Positions 28,945 through 38,059 of a DNA stretch of 64,000 nt are shown here, piece by piece. The position numbers and the translations under genes were made by a program. Origin of the DNA: Paranoxybacillus vitaminiphilus (GTDB taxonomy: Bacteria; Bacillota; Bacilli; Bacillales; Anoxybacillaceae); NCBI RefSeq assembly GCF_003259935.1, contig NZ_QLMH01000002.1, positions 124,001 through 188,000 on the forward strand, in the 5' to 3' direction. The stretch's first letter is position 1. Every line of letters starts with the position of its first letter. The notes under the pieces were generated by a model. That model was not told where the DNA came from, ran no database searches, and saw only the letters and a program-made list of their open reading frames with translations.

Positions 28945-30111
28945 TTATTTCTGTTTTAATTTCTTTAGCTGCTCGCCAAGCACTTCACCAATTTGGAATC
29001 CAGCCGGTTCCTTGAAAGTTTGCGTATATTCGCTGTAGTCTTCCTCATCGGCGACATTTTCTGTTAACTCTTTCATACTTAAAGACATGCGCCGTTCCGC
29101 TTCATTTATATCCAGCACTTTCACCTTTACAACATCGCCTTCTTTTAACACTTCATGCGGCTTAGCGATGCGTTTATTCGAAATTTGTGAAATATGGACA
29201 AGCCCCTCCACTCCAGGAAAAATCTCAACAAATGCACCGAATGAGGCAAGACGTTTTACTGTTCCTTCAACTACGTCACCTGCAGCAATCTTTTGCGAAA
29301 TGCCGTCCCACGGCCCGGGCAATGTCTCTTTAATTGACAAAGAAATTCGCTCATTATCGCGATCAACGGAAAGCACTTTTATTTTTACGGTTTGACCTTC
29401 CTGTACCACTTCAGAAGGATGGGCCACACGAGTATGTGAAAGCTGAGAAATATGTACTAATCCATCAACACCGCCAATATCAACGAATACGCCAAAATCA
29501 GCAATTCGCTGAACCGTTCCTTCTAATACTTGGCCTGCTTCGATTTTGTTAAAAGCTTGCTTTTTTTCCTCCTCCTGCTCTTGTTCAAGAACAGCTCGAT
29601 GCGACAAAATGACACGGTTTTTCTCGCGATCTAGTTCCGCGATTTTCACCTTTAACGTGCGACCCTTGTAGTCTGAGAAATCTTCAACAAAGTGCGTTTC
29701 TACTAATGAAGCCGGAATGAAGCCTCTTACGCCGACATCAGCGACAAGACCGCTTTTGACGACGTCTTTTATAACGACCTCAAACACTTCGCCGCTTTCA
29801 AATTTCGCCTGTAAATCCTCCCATGCTTTTTCCGCATCGACTGCTTTTTTCGATAAAATTAAAAGTCCATCATCTTCATCTGCAGACTCCTCCACCTTTT
29901 TTACTTTAGCGGTTACTTCATCGCCGACGGCAACAACATCGCCCGCTTTCTCAACATGGAGGCTGGACAGTTCACTAATGGGAATGATTCCGCTTTGCTT
30001 GCTCCCTTCAATGTCTATCAACACTTGTTTGTCTTCAACTTTTGCGACACGTCCCTTCACAATGTCGCCTACTTGATACACTTTTACATCCAAATTCATA
30101 TCATCTACCAT
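28945..30111 (-). CDS. ypfD: S1-domain RNA-binding protein (YpfD, RpsA-like)
   Basis: 388 residues with four S1 domains. The first begins at VGDIVKGRVAKVEDKQVLID, the second near FEVVIKDVVKSGLVADV, the third at GQVLEGTVQRIADFGVFVDI, and the fourth at GDVVEGTVKRLASFGAFVEI. It resembles ribosomal protein S1, but Bacillus S1 homologues are shorter and non-essential, so the role in translation or RNA binding is only partly understood. AAGGAGG lies 7 bp before the ATG. Confidence 0.92.
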   Translation of the reverse strand: MVDDMNLDVKVYQVGDIVKGRVAKVEDKQVLIDIEGSKQSGIIPISELSSLHVEKAGDVVAVGDEVTAKVKKVEESADEDDGLLILSKKAVDAEKAWEDLQAKFESGEVFEVVIKDVVKSGLVADVGVRGFIPASLVETHFVEDFSDYKGRTLKVKIAELDREKNRVILSHRAVLEQEQEEEKKQAFNKIEAGQVLEGTVQRIADFGVFVDIGGVDGLVHISQLSHTRVAHPSEVVQEGQTVKIKVLSVDRDNERISLSIKETLPGPWDGISQKIAAGDVVEGTVKRLASFGAFVEIFPGVEGLVHISQISNKRIAKPHEVLKEGDVVKVKVLDINEAERRMSLSMKELTENVADEEDYSEYTQTFKEPAGFQIGEVLGEQLKKLKQK

Positions 30112-30286
30112 CTTGAAACCTCCTTAAATACACGGCTTAAGTTCACATGGCGAAGCCGTTCACGGGAATGTTTGACAAAAACCTCTATCCCCTTCCTTAA
30201 AATGGAAATAGAGAACAAGCTTCTTAAAAATATTATACCATATTTTCTGAAAATTAATGTAACAAAACGTTGCGATGCTGCAACGC

Positions 30287-30871
30287 TTAATGTTGTTCTA
30301 AAAGAGCTTGAATATGACTCATTATATATTCCGTAGCTTCTTCCGGCGAAGCCTTTTTCTCGCGGAGCTCCTGCATATCAATCGGCTTTCCGTATACAAC
30401 TTTCAACGTTCGAAACGGTTTATATGGACCGACGATCGCACACGGAACAACGAGTGCATTTGTCCGCAAAGCAAAAAAACCGACGCCTGCCAATCCCTTT
30501 CTAAGCTTTCCATCTTTGCTTCGCGTCCCTTCTGGAAAAATACCGAGCACCTTGCCATCTTTAAGTATATCAAGCCCTGTGCGCAATGCTTGACGATCGC
30601 TCATTCCCCGTTTGACAGGAAAGGCATTCAAGTTTCCAATAATATGTTTTAAAATCGGCACGCGAAACAGCTCTTCTTTTGCCATAAAATGAATCGGACG
30701 TGGAGCAGTAATCCCTACCACAGGTGGATCGAGATTGCTAATATGGTTGGAACAAAGAAGTACCCCTCCTTCTTTCGGAAAATGCTCCAACCCTACGACC
30801 TCAATACGATAAACAGATTTTAAAATGCCGGAAACAACACCTTTAGCAAATGAGTAAAAGCTCAACGCCAT
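30287..30871 (-). CDS. 1-acyl-sn-glycerol-3-phosphate acyltransferase (PlsC family)
   Basis: Likely makes phosphatidic acid by acylating lysophosphatidic acid. NHISNLDPPVVG is the HX4D catalytic motif, and VKRGMSDRQALRTG, GIFPEGTRS and VVPCAIVGPYK are the other PlsC motifs. 194 residues, with a hydrophobic N-terminus for membrane association. The ATG at 30871 overlaps the cmk stop (TGATG), pointing to co-translation with cmk. Whether it is the main PlsC cannot be judged from the window. Confidence 0.9.
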   Translation of the reverse strand: MALSFYSFAKGVVSGILKSVYRIEVVGLEHFPKEGGVLLCSNHISNLDPPVVGITAPRPIHFMAKEELFRVPILKHIIGNLNAFPVKRGMSDRQALRTGLDILKDGKVLGIFPEGTRSKDGKLRKGLAGVGFFALRTNALVVPCAIVGPYKPFRTLKVVYGKPIDMQELREKKASPEEATEYIMSHIQALLEQH

Positions 30872-31542
30872 CAAATCCTTTCGCTAACAATCTCCATAAT
30901 TTTGTTCACAACATCATCGATAGATAAAGAAGTTGTGTCAATTTCAATAGCATCCTCTGCTTTTTTTAATGGCGCAATTTCTCGTTCAGAATCAAGCTTG
31001 TCTCTGTAAGCAATTTCTTCTTTTAATTTCTCTAAATCCGATTCAAATCCTCTTGCTAAATTTTCCGCATGCCGCCGTTTCGCTCGTTCTTCCACTGATG
31101 CCTTTAAGAAAATTTTTACCTCCGCATTTGGAAGTACATGTGTCCCAATATCTCGTCCATCCATGACAACGCCGCCGTTTTTGGCAAATGCGCGCTGCCG
31201 GGCCACCATCTCCTCGCGCACTAATTGATGTTTTGCAACAATCGATACGGAATTGGTCACATCCGCCTGCCGGATAACATCGGTAACGTCCTCACCGTTC
31301 ATGAACACAAGCTGTCCATGCTCGGATGGCTTCAATTCAATATATGTATCTTTTAATATATTCAGTAATTGATGCTCATCATTTAAATCGATTCCTTCTT
31401 GTAAGGCGCGATACGTCAAGGTACGATACATCGCTCCTGTATCAATATAAAGATATGAAAGCTTTTCCGCTAACTTCTTTGCTACAGTGCTCTTTCCAGC
31501 AGCTGCTGGTCCATCAATCGCAATTGAAATACGTGTACTCAT
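30871..31542 (-). CDS. cmk: cytidylate kinase
   Basis: Phosphorylates CMP and d[21 protein letters not shown] is the P-loop, [12 protein letters not shown] the substrate-binding region, and [16 protein letters not shown] and [12 protein letters not shown] the CMP-binding and lid motifs. The 223 residues from MSTRIS fit the family; the frame opens at 31605, but GGGAGGCAGT precedes the ATG at 31542. Confidence 0.97.
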   Translation of the reverse strand: MSTRISIAIDGPAAAGKSTVAKKLAEKLSYLYIDTGAMYRTLTYRALQEGIDLNDEHQLLNILKDTYIELKPSEHGQLVFMNGEDVTDVIRQADVTNSVSIVAKHQLVREEMVARQRAFAKNGGVVMDGRDIGTHVLPNAEVKIFLKASVEERAKRRHAENLARGFESDLEKLKEEIAYRDKLDSEREIAPLKKAEDAIEIDTTSLSIDDVVNKIMEIVSERI

Positions 31543-31631
31543 ACTGCCTCCCAAACTTATAAAAATAAATTTATTATCAAGAAAAAAAGCAGGAAACTCC
31601 TGCATTCGATGTTATTTTAACATATGGACCG

Positions 31632-31808
31632 TTATTGGTCGAATGTTTCAATGGTTTTCGTGGCATGATTCTTACTTACCCCCTCATAATCATATATTTT
31701 TCCTAAATAAGGGGAAAATGGCGTATATAGAACCATAAATTGGGCGATAAGCAAAAAAATAAATTGAATGACAACTAGCTTCAGTAAAATTCGTTCGATT
31801 CGTTTCAT
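31632..31808 (-). CDS. ypfB: small membrane protein YpfB
   Basis: A 58-residue ORF: a basic start (MKRIERILLK), one transmembrane helix (LVVIQFIFLLIAQFMVLY), then YDYEGVSKNHATKTIETF. Length, topology and position between ypfA and cmk match the small YpfB protein of B. subtilis. AAGGGCGG lies 6 bp before the ATG. Function unknown. Confidence 0.78.
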   Translation of the reverse strand: MKRIERILLKLVVIQFIFLLIAQFMVLYTPFSPYLGKIYDYEGVSKNHATKTIETFDQ

Positions 31809-31899
31809 ACCTGTCCGCCCTTCTTTTGCTTCGGCTGTAAAAAAACCATTTTTCTGCTAACAACACTTTATTTGATATTATTCCATTTTGTTCCCGGCT

Positions 31900-32568
31900 T
31901 TATTCTTCATCTATGCCCTTCTGCCGCTTCTCCAGCTGCTTTTCAAAGCTATAACGAATTAATAGCAGCCGCTCTTGCTGCGTCATATCAAGAAATTGCA
32001 GCGATACTTTCTCCACAGGTGAATGCTCTTGTTTAAAAATACGGACGATTTTAGATGGGATATTTAAATGATGAATATCTCCTGAGCGCATATGAAGAAC
32101 CAGCCACGTCTCTACCTTCATTCCCGGTTCCAATCCTTTTATTTTGTAAGGAAGAACAACAGCCGCTCCACCTGCACTTATGTCACTCGTTATCGTTGTA
32201 AACGGAGAAAATTCCCCATTAAACGGATGAATGGCTATATCCTCATTCGCCTCTACACGAACATATTGCCGTCGCTGTATACGAATAAGCTCCCGCTCTC
32301 CCGGATAAGAAAGCACGACGAGCGGAATCGGTTGTTTTATTTTCCCTGTTACTTCCGTATCAAATAAATAAAGGGAATGGTCTTTTCCGACAAAACTTGC
32401 TTTAAACTGCATACCGTTTAATAAGAAGACGATTTTTCCTGTTTCCATATTCACCGGATAGTCGATATGTATACGGTTAGGAAAAATGTCAGCTACTTTA
32501 CACTTATATTTGTGCTCTGTTTGTCCATCGGTCGGTTCTAAAATTAACGTACTTCCTATTTTTAACAT
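31900..32568 (-). CDS. ypfA: c-di-GMP receptor with PilZ domain (YpfA/MotI)
   Basis: 222 residues with an N-terminal YcgR-like domain (1-~95) and a C-terminal PilZ domain. The c-di-GMP motifs are visible as RRQYVRV near residue 99 (RxxxR) and TSDISAGGAAV (D/NxSxxG). In B. subtilis the protein binds c-di-GMP and disengages the flagellar stator to stop motility, which the intact motifs suggest here too. Confidence 0.92.
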   Translation of the reverse strand: MLKIGSTLILEPTDGQTEHKYKCKVADIFPNRIHIDYPVNMETGKIVFLLNGMQFKASFVGKDHSLYLFDTEVTGKIKQPIPLVVLSYPGERELIRIQRRQYVRVEANEDIAIHPFNGEFSPFTTITSDISAGGAAVVLPYKIKGLEPGMKVETWLVLHMRSGDIHHLNIPSKIVRIFKQEHSPVEKVSLQFLDMTQQERLLLIRYSFEKQLEKRQKGIDEE

Positions 32569-32650
32569 ACGTCTTATACCCCCAATTGCTGCTTTACGTT
32601 CATTTTTTATGACTTAAACCAACCTAATTTTATATTAAAACACGGAATAA

Positions 32651-32682
32651 AAAAAGGAAAAGCACGACTGCTTTTCCTTTTT
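32651..32682 (-). terminator. terminator of sleB-ypeB
   Basis: AAAAGGAAAAGCA / TGCTTTTCCTTTT with a 4-base loop, immediately after the ypeB stop, followed on the minus strand by TTTATTCC. Confidence 0.88.
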
Positions 32683-32684
32683 CT

Positions 32685-34031
32685 CTAAATATTTCCATAT
32701 ACAGGCTCCGTATCTTGAAGTTTTTCGACTTTTTCTTCCATGCCATTTTGCGCATTGATGAAAATCCGGTACGTGTCATCGCCAAGTGTCCCTAAAAACT
32801 CATAACAAAGAACTTCTTCGTTTACATCATTGACGATGATCGCCTGCCGTTCTTCCATTACTTTCAGATTCGGGTTGATTTTTGCTCTCGCCTCAGAGAC
32901 TGTTAATGCCGGCTTGGGAACAGCGTCGATGATATTAGATGACAAATAGTCGCGCGCTGAAAAACCAACAATCGTACCGTCATCAAGGGCGACTTTCATC
33001 TTAATCGCCTCAGGGTAAATACGGACGCCATTTTTATTTGTCACAAACGTAAGAATTCCGACATTGTCATATTGTGTGCTTTCATACAGCTCTAAATTCG
33101 TAAACTTATGTCTTTTTAAAAATTCCAATCCCTTTATGGTCGCCTCATTTAAACCCATTTTTTGTGTTCGAATTGGCCGGTTGTCAATCACCCAAATCGG
33201 ATAGCCGCCGTTTTTCGTCATATCCATATACGTCTCGGTCTTCGTCTTTGGATCGTAAATAGTTAGACTATAAAAACGGTTGAGCGCTCCTTTTCCGCTT
33301 TCGACAATCGATATTTTTTCCGTTCCTTTCAAACCCAAAAAGGTTTTCGCAACAGCCTTTGCTTCTTTTTTAGAAATCGGCTTTCCTTTAGCGCGGGACA
33401 ATTCGCGATTTTCGTTTTCTAAGTTGGTAAATGTCGGACCGAAATCTGTTTCCGAAAATGATTCAACATTTTTTTCCACCGTCTTAAATCCATCAATAAT
33501 CGTATTATCCATCGTTTTTTGATTGGCAGCAAGCGCCAGTTCTACATCCATCCAGCGCAAATTATTTTTCAATACTAAGTATTGAACATTGCGCAGTTCG
33601 TTTTGAATATCCGCAGCATTTTTATATAACTTTTGCAGCGTGTTATATTCTTCCTTTGTCAGCGGTTCTTTGTCTAAATCACGTATCGCTGTCCGATAGC
33701 TGAATTCCCCCATTTTTGCTAAAAACTCCTCGGTCTTATTGAACGGAAGCAAGGAAAGCGGCAGCTGTCCGACAGAAGAATGAGCTTCAGCAGCAATCCT
33801 CCACACTTCCGCGAGAGCCGGCGACAGCGAAGTGCGCGAGTTCATCGCCAATGTCGTACCGATTTTGTCGTGAAGCAAATCAACCTGGTACGTTAAATCA
33901 TGAAAGGCGCGCTGGTAGTTGTTTTCTGCATGCAGCAATACCGCATTTTTCTCTTGATGTTCACGGTAGCCCCAATAGGCGGTTCCGATGATTCCAAGTG
34001 ATAAAATTCCGATTAAAAATGCTCTGACCAA
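32685..34031 (-). CDS. ypeB: spore germination protein YpeB
   Basis: Partner needed for SleB stability and localisation in the spore. From the TTG at 34031, preceded 6 bp away by GGAGGTG, the protein is 448 residues and starts VRAFLIGILSLGIIGTAYWG, a membrane anchor. A long helical region and C-terminal PepSY-like repeats follow (KEAKAVAKTFLGLKGTEKIS; SEARAKINPNLKVMEERQ). The frame reads back to 34202, but that part overlaps sleB and is not used. Expression with sleB in the forespore is expected. Confidence 0.93.
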   Translation of the reverse strand: MVRAFLIGILSLGIIGTAYWGYREHQEKNAVLLHAENNYQRAFHDLTYQVDLLHDKIGTTLAMNSRTSLSPALAEVWRIAAEAHSSVGQLPLSLLPFNKTEEFLAKMGEFSYRTAIRDLDKEPLTKEEYNTLQKLYKNAADIQNELRNVQYLVLKNNLRWMDVELALAANQKTMDNTIIDGFKTVEKNVESFSETDFGPTFTNLENENRELSRAKGKPISKKEAKAVAKTFLGLKGTEKISIVESGKGALNRFYSLTIYDPKTKTETYMDMTKNGGYPIWVIDNRPIRTQKMGLNEATIKGLEFLKRHKFTNLELYESTQYDNVGILTFVTNKNGVRIYPEAIKMKVALDDGTIVGFSARDYLSSNIIDAVPKPALTVSEARAKINPNLKVMEERQAIIVNDVNEEVLCYEFLGTLGDDTYRIFINAQNGMEEKVEKLQDTEPVYGNI

Positions 34032-34047
34032 TTTCAACACCTCCAAT

Positions 34048-34833
34048 CTATTTACAGAAAATATGCTTGCCGATTCGTTTAATTTGTGGACGACTCCAAA
34101 TCCATCCGCTTGTCGCTGTATCCGGATTAAAATAATAAATCGCCCCTCCTGAAGGGTCCCAGCCGTTAATCGCATCAAGCACGGCTTTTCGCGCTGTTTC
34201 ATTCGGGGTTAACCATATTTGTCCGTCGGCTACCGCTGTAAATGCCCCCGGTTGAAAAATCACTCCTGCAACCGTTTTAGGAAACGCGGGATTTTTCACG
34301 CGATTTAAAATAACGGCCGCAACAGCCACTTGACCGATATATGGTTCACCGCGCGCTTCTCCATAGACAGCGTTGGCCATAAGCTGAATATCATTTCTGG
34401 AAAAACCCTTTGGCACATTGACCGCTGCTGCTTTTTTCGTTGTATTTTCCGCTTTGTTTTTCGTTTGCTTGCTTAACGGCTTTCCACCATAATGAGTAAA
34501 TTGGTTGCCTTTGCGAATTTGTTCCTTCACAAACCGCTCATTATATTTAGAAACTTTAACTAACTTTACTTTCGTGCTTTCACCGACCAAACCATCAACA
34601 GGCAGGCCAAATTCATACTGAAAGTTTCGCACTGCCCAATATGTACTCCATCCGAACACTCCATCAATTTTGCCGTTATAAAAGCCGATATATTGCAATC
34701 TTGCCTGCAGTTCAATCACATCATCGCCAACGGCTCCTTTTTGAATCACTTGATTCGAAAAGGCTTCAGCCTCTCCGGCACGAATATAGCATATGAGCAA
34801 AAACATTATACAAATTATCGCTTTGCGCAACAT
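34048..34833 (-). CDS. sleB: spore cortex-lytic enzyme SleB
   Basis: Lytic transglycosylase that degrades cortex peptidoglycan at germination. The 261-residue protein has a signal peptide (residues 1-~24, ending AEA), a peptidoglycan-binding repeat (IQKGAVGDDVIELQARLQYI to about residue 95), a low-complexity linker rich in Lys, Asn and Thr, and the catalytic SleB domain from about 145, with the conserved Glu in YGEARGEP near 159. GGAGG precedes the ATG at 34833. Confidence 0.96.
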   Translation of the reverse strand: MLRKAIICIMFLLICYIRAGEAEAFSNQVIQKGAVGDDVIELQARLQYIGFYNGKIDGVFGWSTYWAVRNFQYEFGLPVDGLVGESTKVKLVKVSKYNERFVKEQIRKGNQFTHYGGKPLSKQTKNKAENTTKKAAAVNVPKGFSRNDIQLMANAVYGEARGEPYIGQVAVAAVILNRVKNPAFPKTVAGVIFQPGAFTAVADGQIWLTPNETARKAVLDAINGWDPSGGAIYYFNPDTATSGWIWSRPQIKRIGKHIFCK

Positions 34834-34905
34834 CAGTACCTCCTCTATACGTTGCAATCATTTCATAAAGTAGTTTTTGCACATATTTCCTTTTTATGCA
34901 AAAAT

Positions 34906-34935
34906 AAAAGCCAAGCTCTCATTAAGCCTGGCTTT
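34906..34935 (-). terminator. terminator of prsW
   Basis: Minus-strand AAAAGCCAGGCTT / AGCTTGGCTTTT stem, then ATTTTTGCAT. The 5' arm overlaps the last prsW codons. Confidence 0.85.
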
Positions 34936-35596
34936 TCATCGTCCCTTCGATATGGCGCAATGCTAATCCTTTTGCCTGCTTTATTTTGCGCAATGCCATC
35001 CACCATAAAAAAATCATGAATGGAAGCATGTAGTACATCCATTTTTCCTGCGTTAATAATATAAAGTCATAAATGCCATGAAGCAAAAACGGAATGAAAA
35101 AGGAAAGGAATACATATTTTTTCTTTTGCCCTTTAAACTTTGCCTTACCGAGATAAAAACCCATGATGACCGCAAACAACGCATGGCTGGAAACAGGCAG
35201 AAGCGCTCTTGTAAAAGCAAATTCAACGCCGTGCGCAAGCAAGTAGAGAATATTTTCAAGTGTGGCAAAGCCGAGAGATACGCTCGCACTATAAACAATC
35301 CCATCATAGGGCTCATCAAATTCTTTATGGTCAAAAATCGAATAATAAACAATAAACCATTTAAAAAATTCTTCCAGCAGACCTGAAGCGAGAAAGGCGT
35401 GCAAAAAATTCGTTGTCACGATTCCTTCAACTTCAAGCACATATTGGATAAACATGATTGGAAAAACGAGAATCACTCCGAACATAAACGTACGAAAAAC
35501 AAGCGTTAAAGGCTCTGTCTCATATTCATCCTTTAAATAAAAATAGCTGAGCAGCGCAAGCCCAGGGGCAATTCCAGCAGAAATAACCGTCAACAT
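34922..35596 (-). CDS. prsW: intramembrane metalloprotease PrsW
   Basis: Site-1 protease that in B. subtilis cleaves the anti-sigma factor RsiW. The 224-residue polytopic protein has [10 protein letters not shown] with the paired Glu75/Glu76, [21 protein letters not shown] and LLHGIYDF (His173, Asp177), the conserved motifs of the family. Neither rsiW nor sigW is in the window; the anti-sigma gene here is rsiX. Gene order prsW-sleB-ypeB is as in B. subtilis. Confidence 0.94.
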   Translation of the reverse strand: MLTVISAGIAPGLALLSYFYLKDEYETEPLTLVFRTFMFGVILVFPIMFIQYVLEVEGIVTTNFLHAFLASGLLEEFFKWFIVYYSIFDHKEFDEPYDGIVYSASVSLGFATLENILYLLAHGVEFAFTRALLPVSSHALFAVIMGFYLGKAKFKGQKKKYVFLSFFIPFLLHGIYDFILLTQEKWMYYMLPFMIFLWWMALRKIKQAKGLALRHIEGTMKSQA

Positions 35597-35714
35597 AAAA
35601 CTTCCTCGTTTCCATCCGTTTTATTTTAATGGTAACATGATATTATTGTCTTGAAAACGGAATTCAGCTGTTTTTCTTATCTATACAGCGAGAAAATATG
35701 GAGGGAAGAAGCGA

Positions 35715-36686
35715 ATGAAAAAAATTTTAATCATTCATACTGGCGGAACCATCTCAATGAAAGAAGATGAAAAAACAGGAGCGGTCAAGCCGGGTGAAAA
35801 AAATCCGCTTCATGACACAACTCCTTCTTTAAAGACACTGGCCGATATTCATGTCGAAGAATTATTCCATTTGCCATCTCCACATATGACACCAAAAGAA
35901 ATGCTGATTCTTCGCAATACCATTGAGGAAAAAATTAAAAAAGAACATTTTCAAGGAGTGGTGATCACTCATGGAACGGATACACTTGAAGAAACCGCCT
36001 ATTTTTTAGATTTAACGATCCAAGAAGATGTACCAATTGTTGTCACAGGTGCGATGCGTTCAAGCAATGAAATTGGCGCGGATGGTCTATATAATCTCAT
36101 TTCCTCGGTGAAAGTTGCTTCAAGCGATGAAGCACGAGGAAAAGGCGTTCTTGTTGTATTAAATGACGAAATCCATACGGCAAAGAACGTAACAAAGACG
36201 CATACAAGCAACATTGCTACATTCCAAAGCCCGCAATATGGTCCGATTGGCATTGTTACAAAACGCGGCGTATTTTTTCATCATTCGCCAACAAAAAGAG
36301 TGACTTACCCGATTCGCCAGCTTTCGAAAAATGTTGTGCTTCTAAAAGCATATGCCGGTATGGATGATATGCTTTTTGATGCCATTCAAACGCTGCCGCT
36401 CGATGGTCTCGTCATTGAAGCGCTCGGTCAAGGCAATCTCCCGCCCAAAGCAACAAAAGGCGTTAAATCGCTGTTGGAAAAAAAGATTCCAATCGTTCTC
36501 GTTTCCCGCTGTTTTAACGGAATTGTCCAAGATATATACGGCTATGAAGGCGGCGGAAAGCAATTAAAAGAAATGGGCGTTATCTTTTCAAACGGTTTAA
36601 ACGGGCAAAAAGCGAGAATTAAACTGCTCGTTGCCCTTGAAATGACAAATGACGATGAAAAATTACAGGAAATGTTTATGGATTAA
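35715..36686 (+). CDS. ansA: asparaginase
   Basis: Hydrolyses asparagine to aspartate and ammonia. Both catalytic motifs are intact: ILIIHTGGTISM near residue 8, with the first catalytic Thr, and ITHGTDTLEETAYFL near residue 84, with the Thr-Asp pair; the Lys is likely in VTGAMRSSNEIGADG or nearby. 323 residues. GGAGGGAAG precedes the ATG. There is no signal peptide, so it should be cytoplasmic. It is divergent from prsW and convergent with ypdA. Confidence 0.92.
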   Translation: MKKILIIHTGGTISMKEDEKTGAVKPGEKNPLHDTTPSLKTLADIHVEELFHLPSPHMTPKEMLILRNTIEEKIKKEHFQGVVITHGTDTLEETAYFLDLTIQEDVPIVVTGAMRSSNEIGADGLYNLISSVKVASSDEARGKGVLVVLNDEIHTAKNVTKTHTSNIATFQSPQYGPIGIVTKRGVFFHHSPTKRVTYPIRQLSKNVVLLKAYAGMDDMLFDAIQTLPLDGLVIEALGQGNLPPKATKGVKSLLEKKIPIVLVSRCFNGIVQDIYGYEGGGKQLKEMGVIFSNGLNGQKARIKLLVALEMTNDDEKLQEMFMD

Positions 36687-36713
36687 TCGAGTAACATTCT
36701 CCGCAAACAAAAT

Positions 36714-36784
36714 GAGACTGACCCGAAAGCAAAGTGTCAGACCGCGCAACACTATAACGGGTCAAACACTTACGGGCCAGTCTC
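36714..36784. repeat. interspersed hairpin repeat, copy E (ansA/ypdA 3' ends)
   Basis: GAGACTGACCC / GGGCCAGTCTC outer arms and AAGTGTCAGACC / GGTCAAACACTT second arms between two convergent genes, where it could act as a bidirectional terminator. Confidence 0.78.
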
Positions 36785-36848
36785 TAAAATGAGTGAACGA
36801 TCCGCCGCTTAACTTCGTTTGAAGCAGAAAACTTCTTACGCAATGATG

Positions 36849-37826
36849 TTAACGATTTTTCTTCTCACGCTCAACGATGCAAGCAGCAATTTGTTCACCA
36901 TGGAATCTGCCGTTTTCAATAAAAATTTCATTCGCATCATTCCCAGCAGCAATCACTCCGGCAATAAAAATCCCTTCCACATTTGTCTCCATCGTGTCAG
37001 GATTATAAAGCGGACGGCCCGTCTCTTCATCAATACCGACGCCCATTTTTTTCAAAAACTCATGGTCAGGATGATAACCGGTCATCGCAAAAACAAAATC
37101 GTTTTTAATCGTTTTCACTTCGTCCCCGACTGTATAAATGACGGCATCCTCCGTAATTTCTTTTACATGGGCGTTAAACTCCATTTTAATAACTCCTCGA
37201 CGTACAAGCGAATCAAATTCCGGCAAAATCCAAGGTTTAATGCTTGGAGAATACTCATTTCCCCGATATAGTACGGTCACGCGGGCTCCTGCCTTTACAA
37301 GTTCCAATGCTGCATCAACACTTGAGTTTTTCCCGCCAATCACGACACAGTCCGTATTATAATACGGATGCCCTTCTTTAAAATAATGAGTCACTTTTGG
37401 CAAATCTTCTCCCGGGACGTTCATATAATTCGGATTGTCGTAATATCCCGTGGCAATAATGACATAATCTGTTTCATATTTGTCTTTTGTTGTTGTTACG
37501 ATAAATGTCCCATCCGCTTGTTTCTCGACCGCTTCTACTTTTTCAAACGTATTGACGCGAATTTGCTTGCGTGTCACCACTTCCCGATAATAAGCGAGCG
37601 CCTGGTTCCGCTTCGGTTTCCGATTTTCCGTAATAAACGGAACACCGCCAATTTCTAAGCGATCGCTTGTGCTAAAAAATGTCTGATGTGTTGGATAATG
37701 ATAAATTGCATTAACGATATTTCCTTTTTCTATGACTAACGGCTTGCAACCAACATCTTGCAAGGCTATTGCCGCCGCAAGGCCGCATGGTCCGCCGCCG
37801 ACGATGATGATTTTCTCTTTTTTCAT
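36849..37826 (-). CDS. ypdA: bacillithiol disulfide reductase YpdA
   Basis: NADPH-dependent flavoprotein reducing oxidised bacillithiol. IIIVGGGPCGLAAAIAL holds the FAD-binding glycines and Cys14, the residue described as the active site in YpdA; CVVIGGKNSSVDAALEL is the NADPH-binding loop. FIAGVIAAGNDANEIFIE closes the FAD site. 325 residues. Single gene with its own 3' hairpin repeat, next to gudB as in B. subtilis. Confidence 0.94.
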   Translation of the reverse strand: MKKEKIIIVGGGPCGLAAAIALQDVGCKPLVIEKGNIVNAIYHYPTHQTFFSTSDRLEIGGVPFITENRKPKRNQALAYYREVVTRKQIRVNTFEKVEAVEKQADGTFIVTTTKDKYETDYVIIATGYYDNPNYMNVPGEDLPKVTHYFKEGHPYYNTDCVVIGGKNSSVDAALELVKAGARVTVLYRGNEYSPSIKPWILPEFDSLVRRGVIKMEFNAHVKEITEDAVIYTVGDEVKTIKNDFVFAMTGYHPDHEFLKKMGVGIDEETGRPLYNPDTMETNVEGIFIAGVIAAGNDANEIFIENGRFHGEQIAACIVEREKKNR

Positions 37827-37860
37827 GCGTTTTTCACTCCCTTAAACAAAATAATCAAAC

Positions 37861-37942
37861 CAGGGGTCAGACCCCACAACACAATAAATAAGCCATAATG
37901 TTAGATAAATGAGCTATATATTGTTAGTGAAGTCAGACTCTT
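37861..37942. repeat. interspersed hairpin repeat, copy F (upstream of ypdA)
   Basis: GGGGTCAGACCCC on the left and AAGTCAGACTC on the right, with CACAACACAATA / TATATTGTTAGTG inside. It lies between the ypdA start and the gudB terminator. Confidence 0.65.
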
Positions 37943-37969
37943 ATGAAACATACTCAGTCACTGGAAACA

Positions 37970-38004
37970 AAAATCTCCTACCATAAAAATGATAGGAGAT
38001 TTTT
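37970..38004 (-). terminator. terminator of gudB
   Basis: Minus-strand AAATCTCCTATCAT / ATGGTAGGAGATTT with a 4-base loop and one mismatch, then TTGTTTCC. It begins about 55 bp after the gudB stop. Confidence 0.85.
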
Positions 38005-38059
38005 AAGGAACTTTCAATTTATGAATCTCTCCCAGAGAGAGACTTCTTTTAGAAAACGG

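Noticed and set aside
32685-34202. 505-residue YpeB with a long N-terminal extension
   Set aside because: The extension is sleB sequence read in another frame; the TTG at 34031 has a strong ribosome-binding site and gives the family length.
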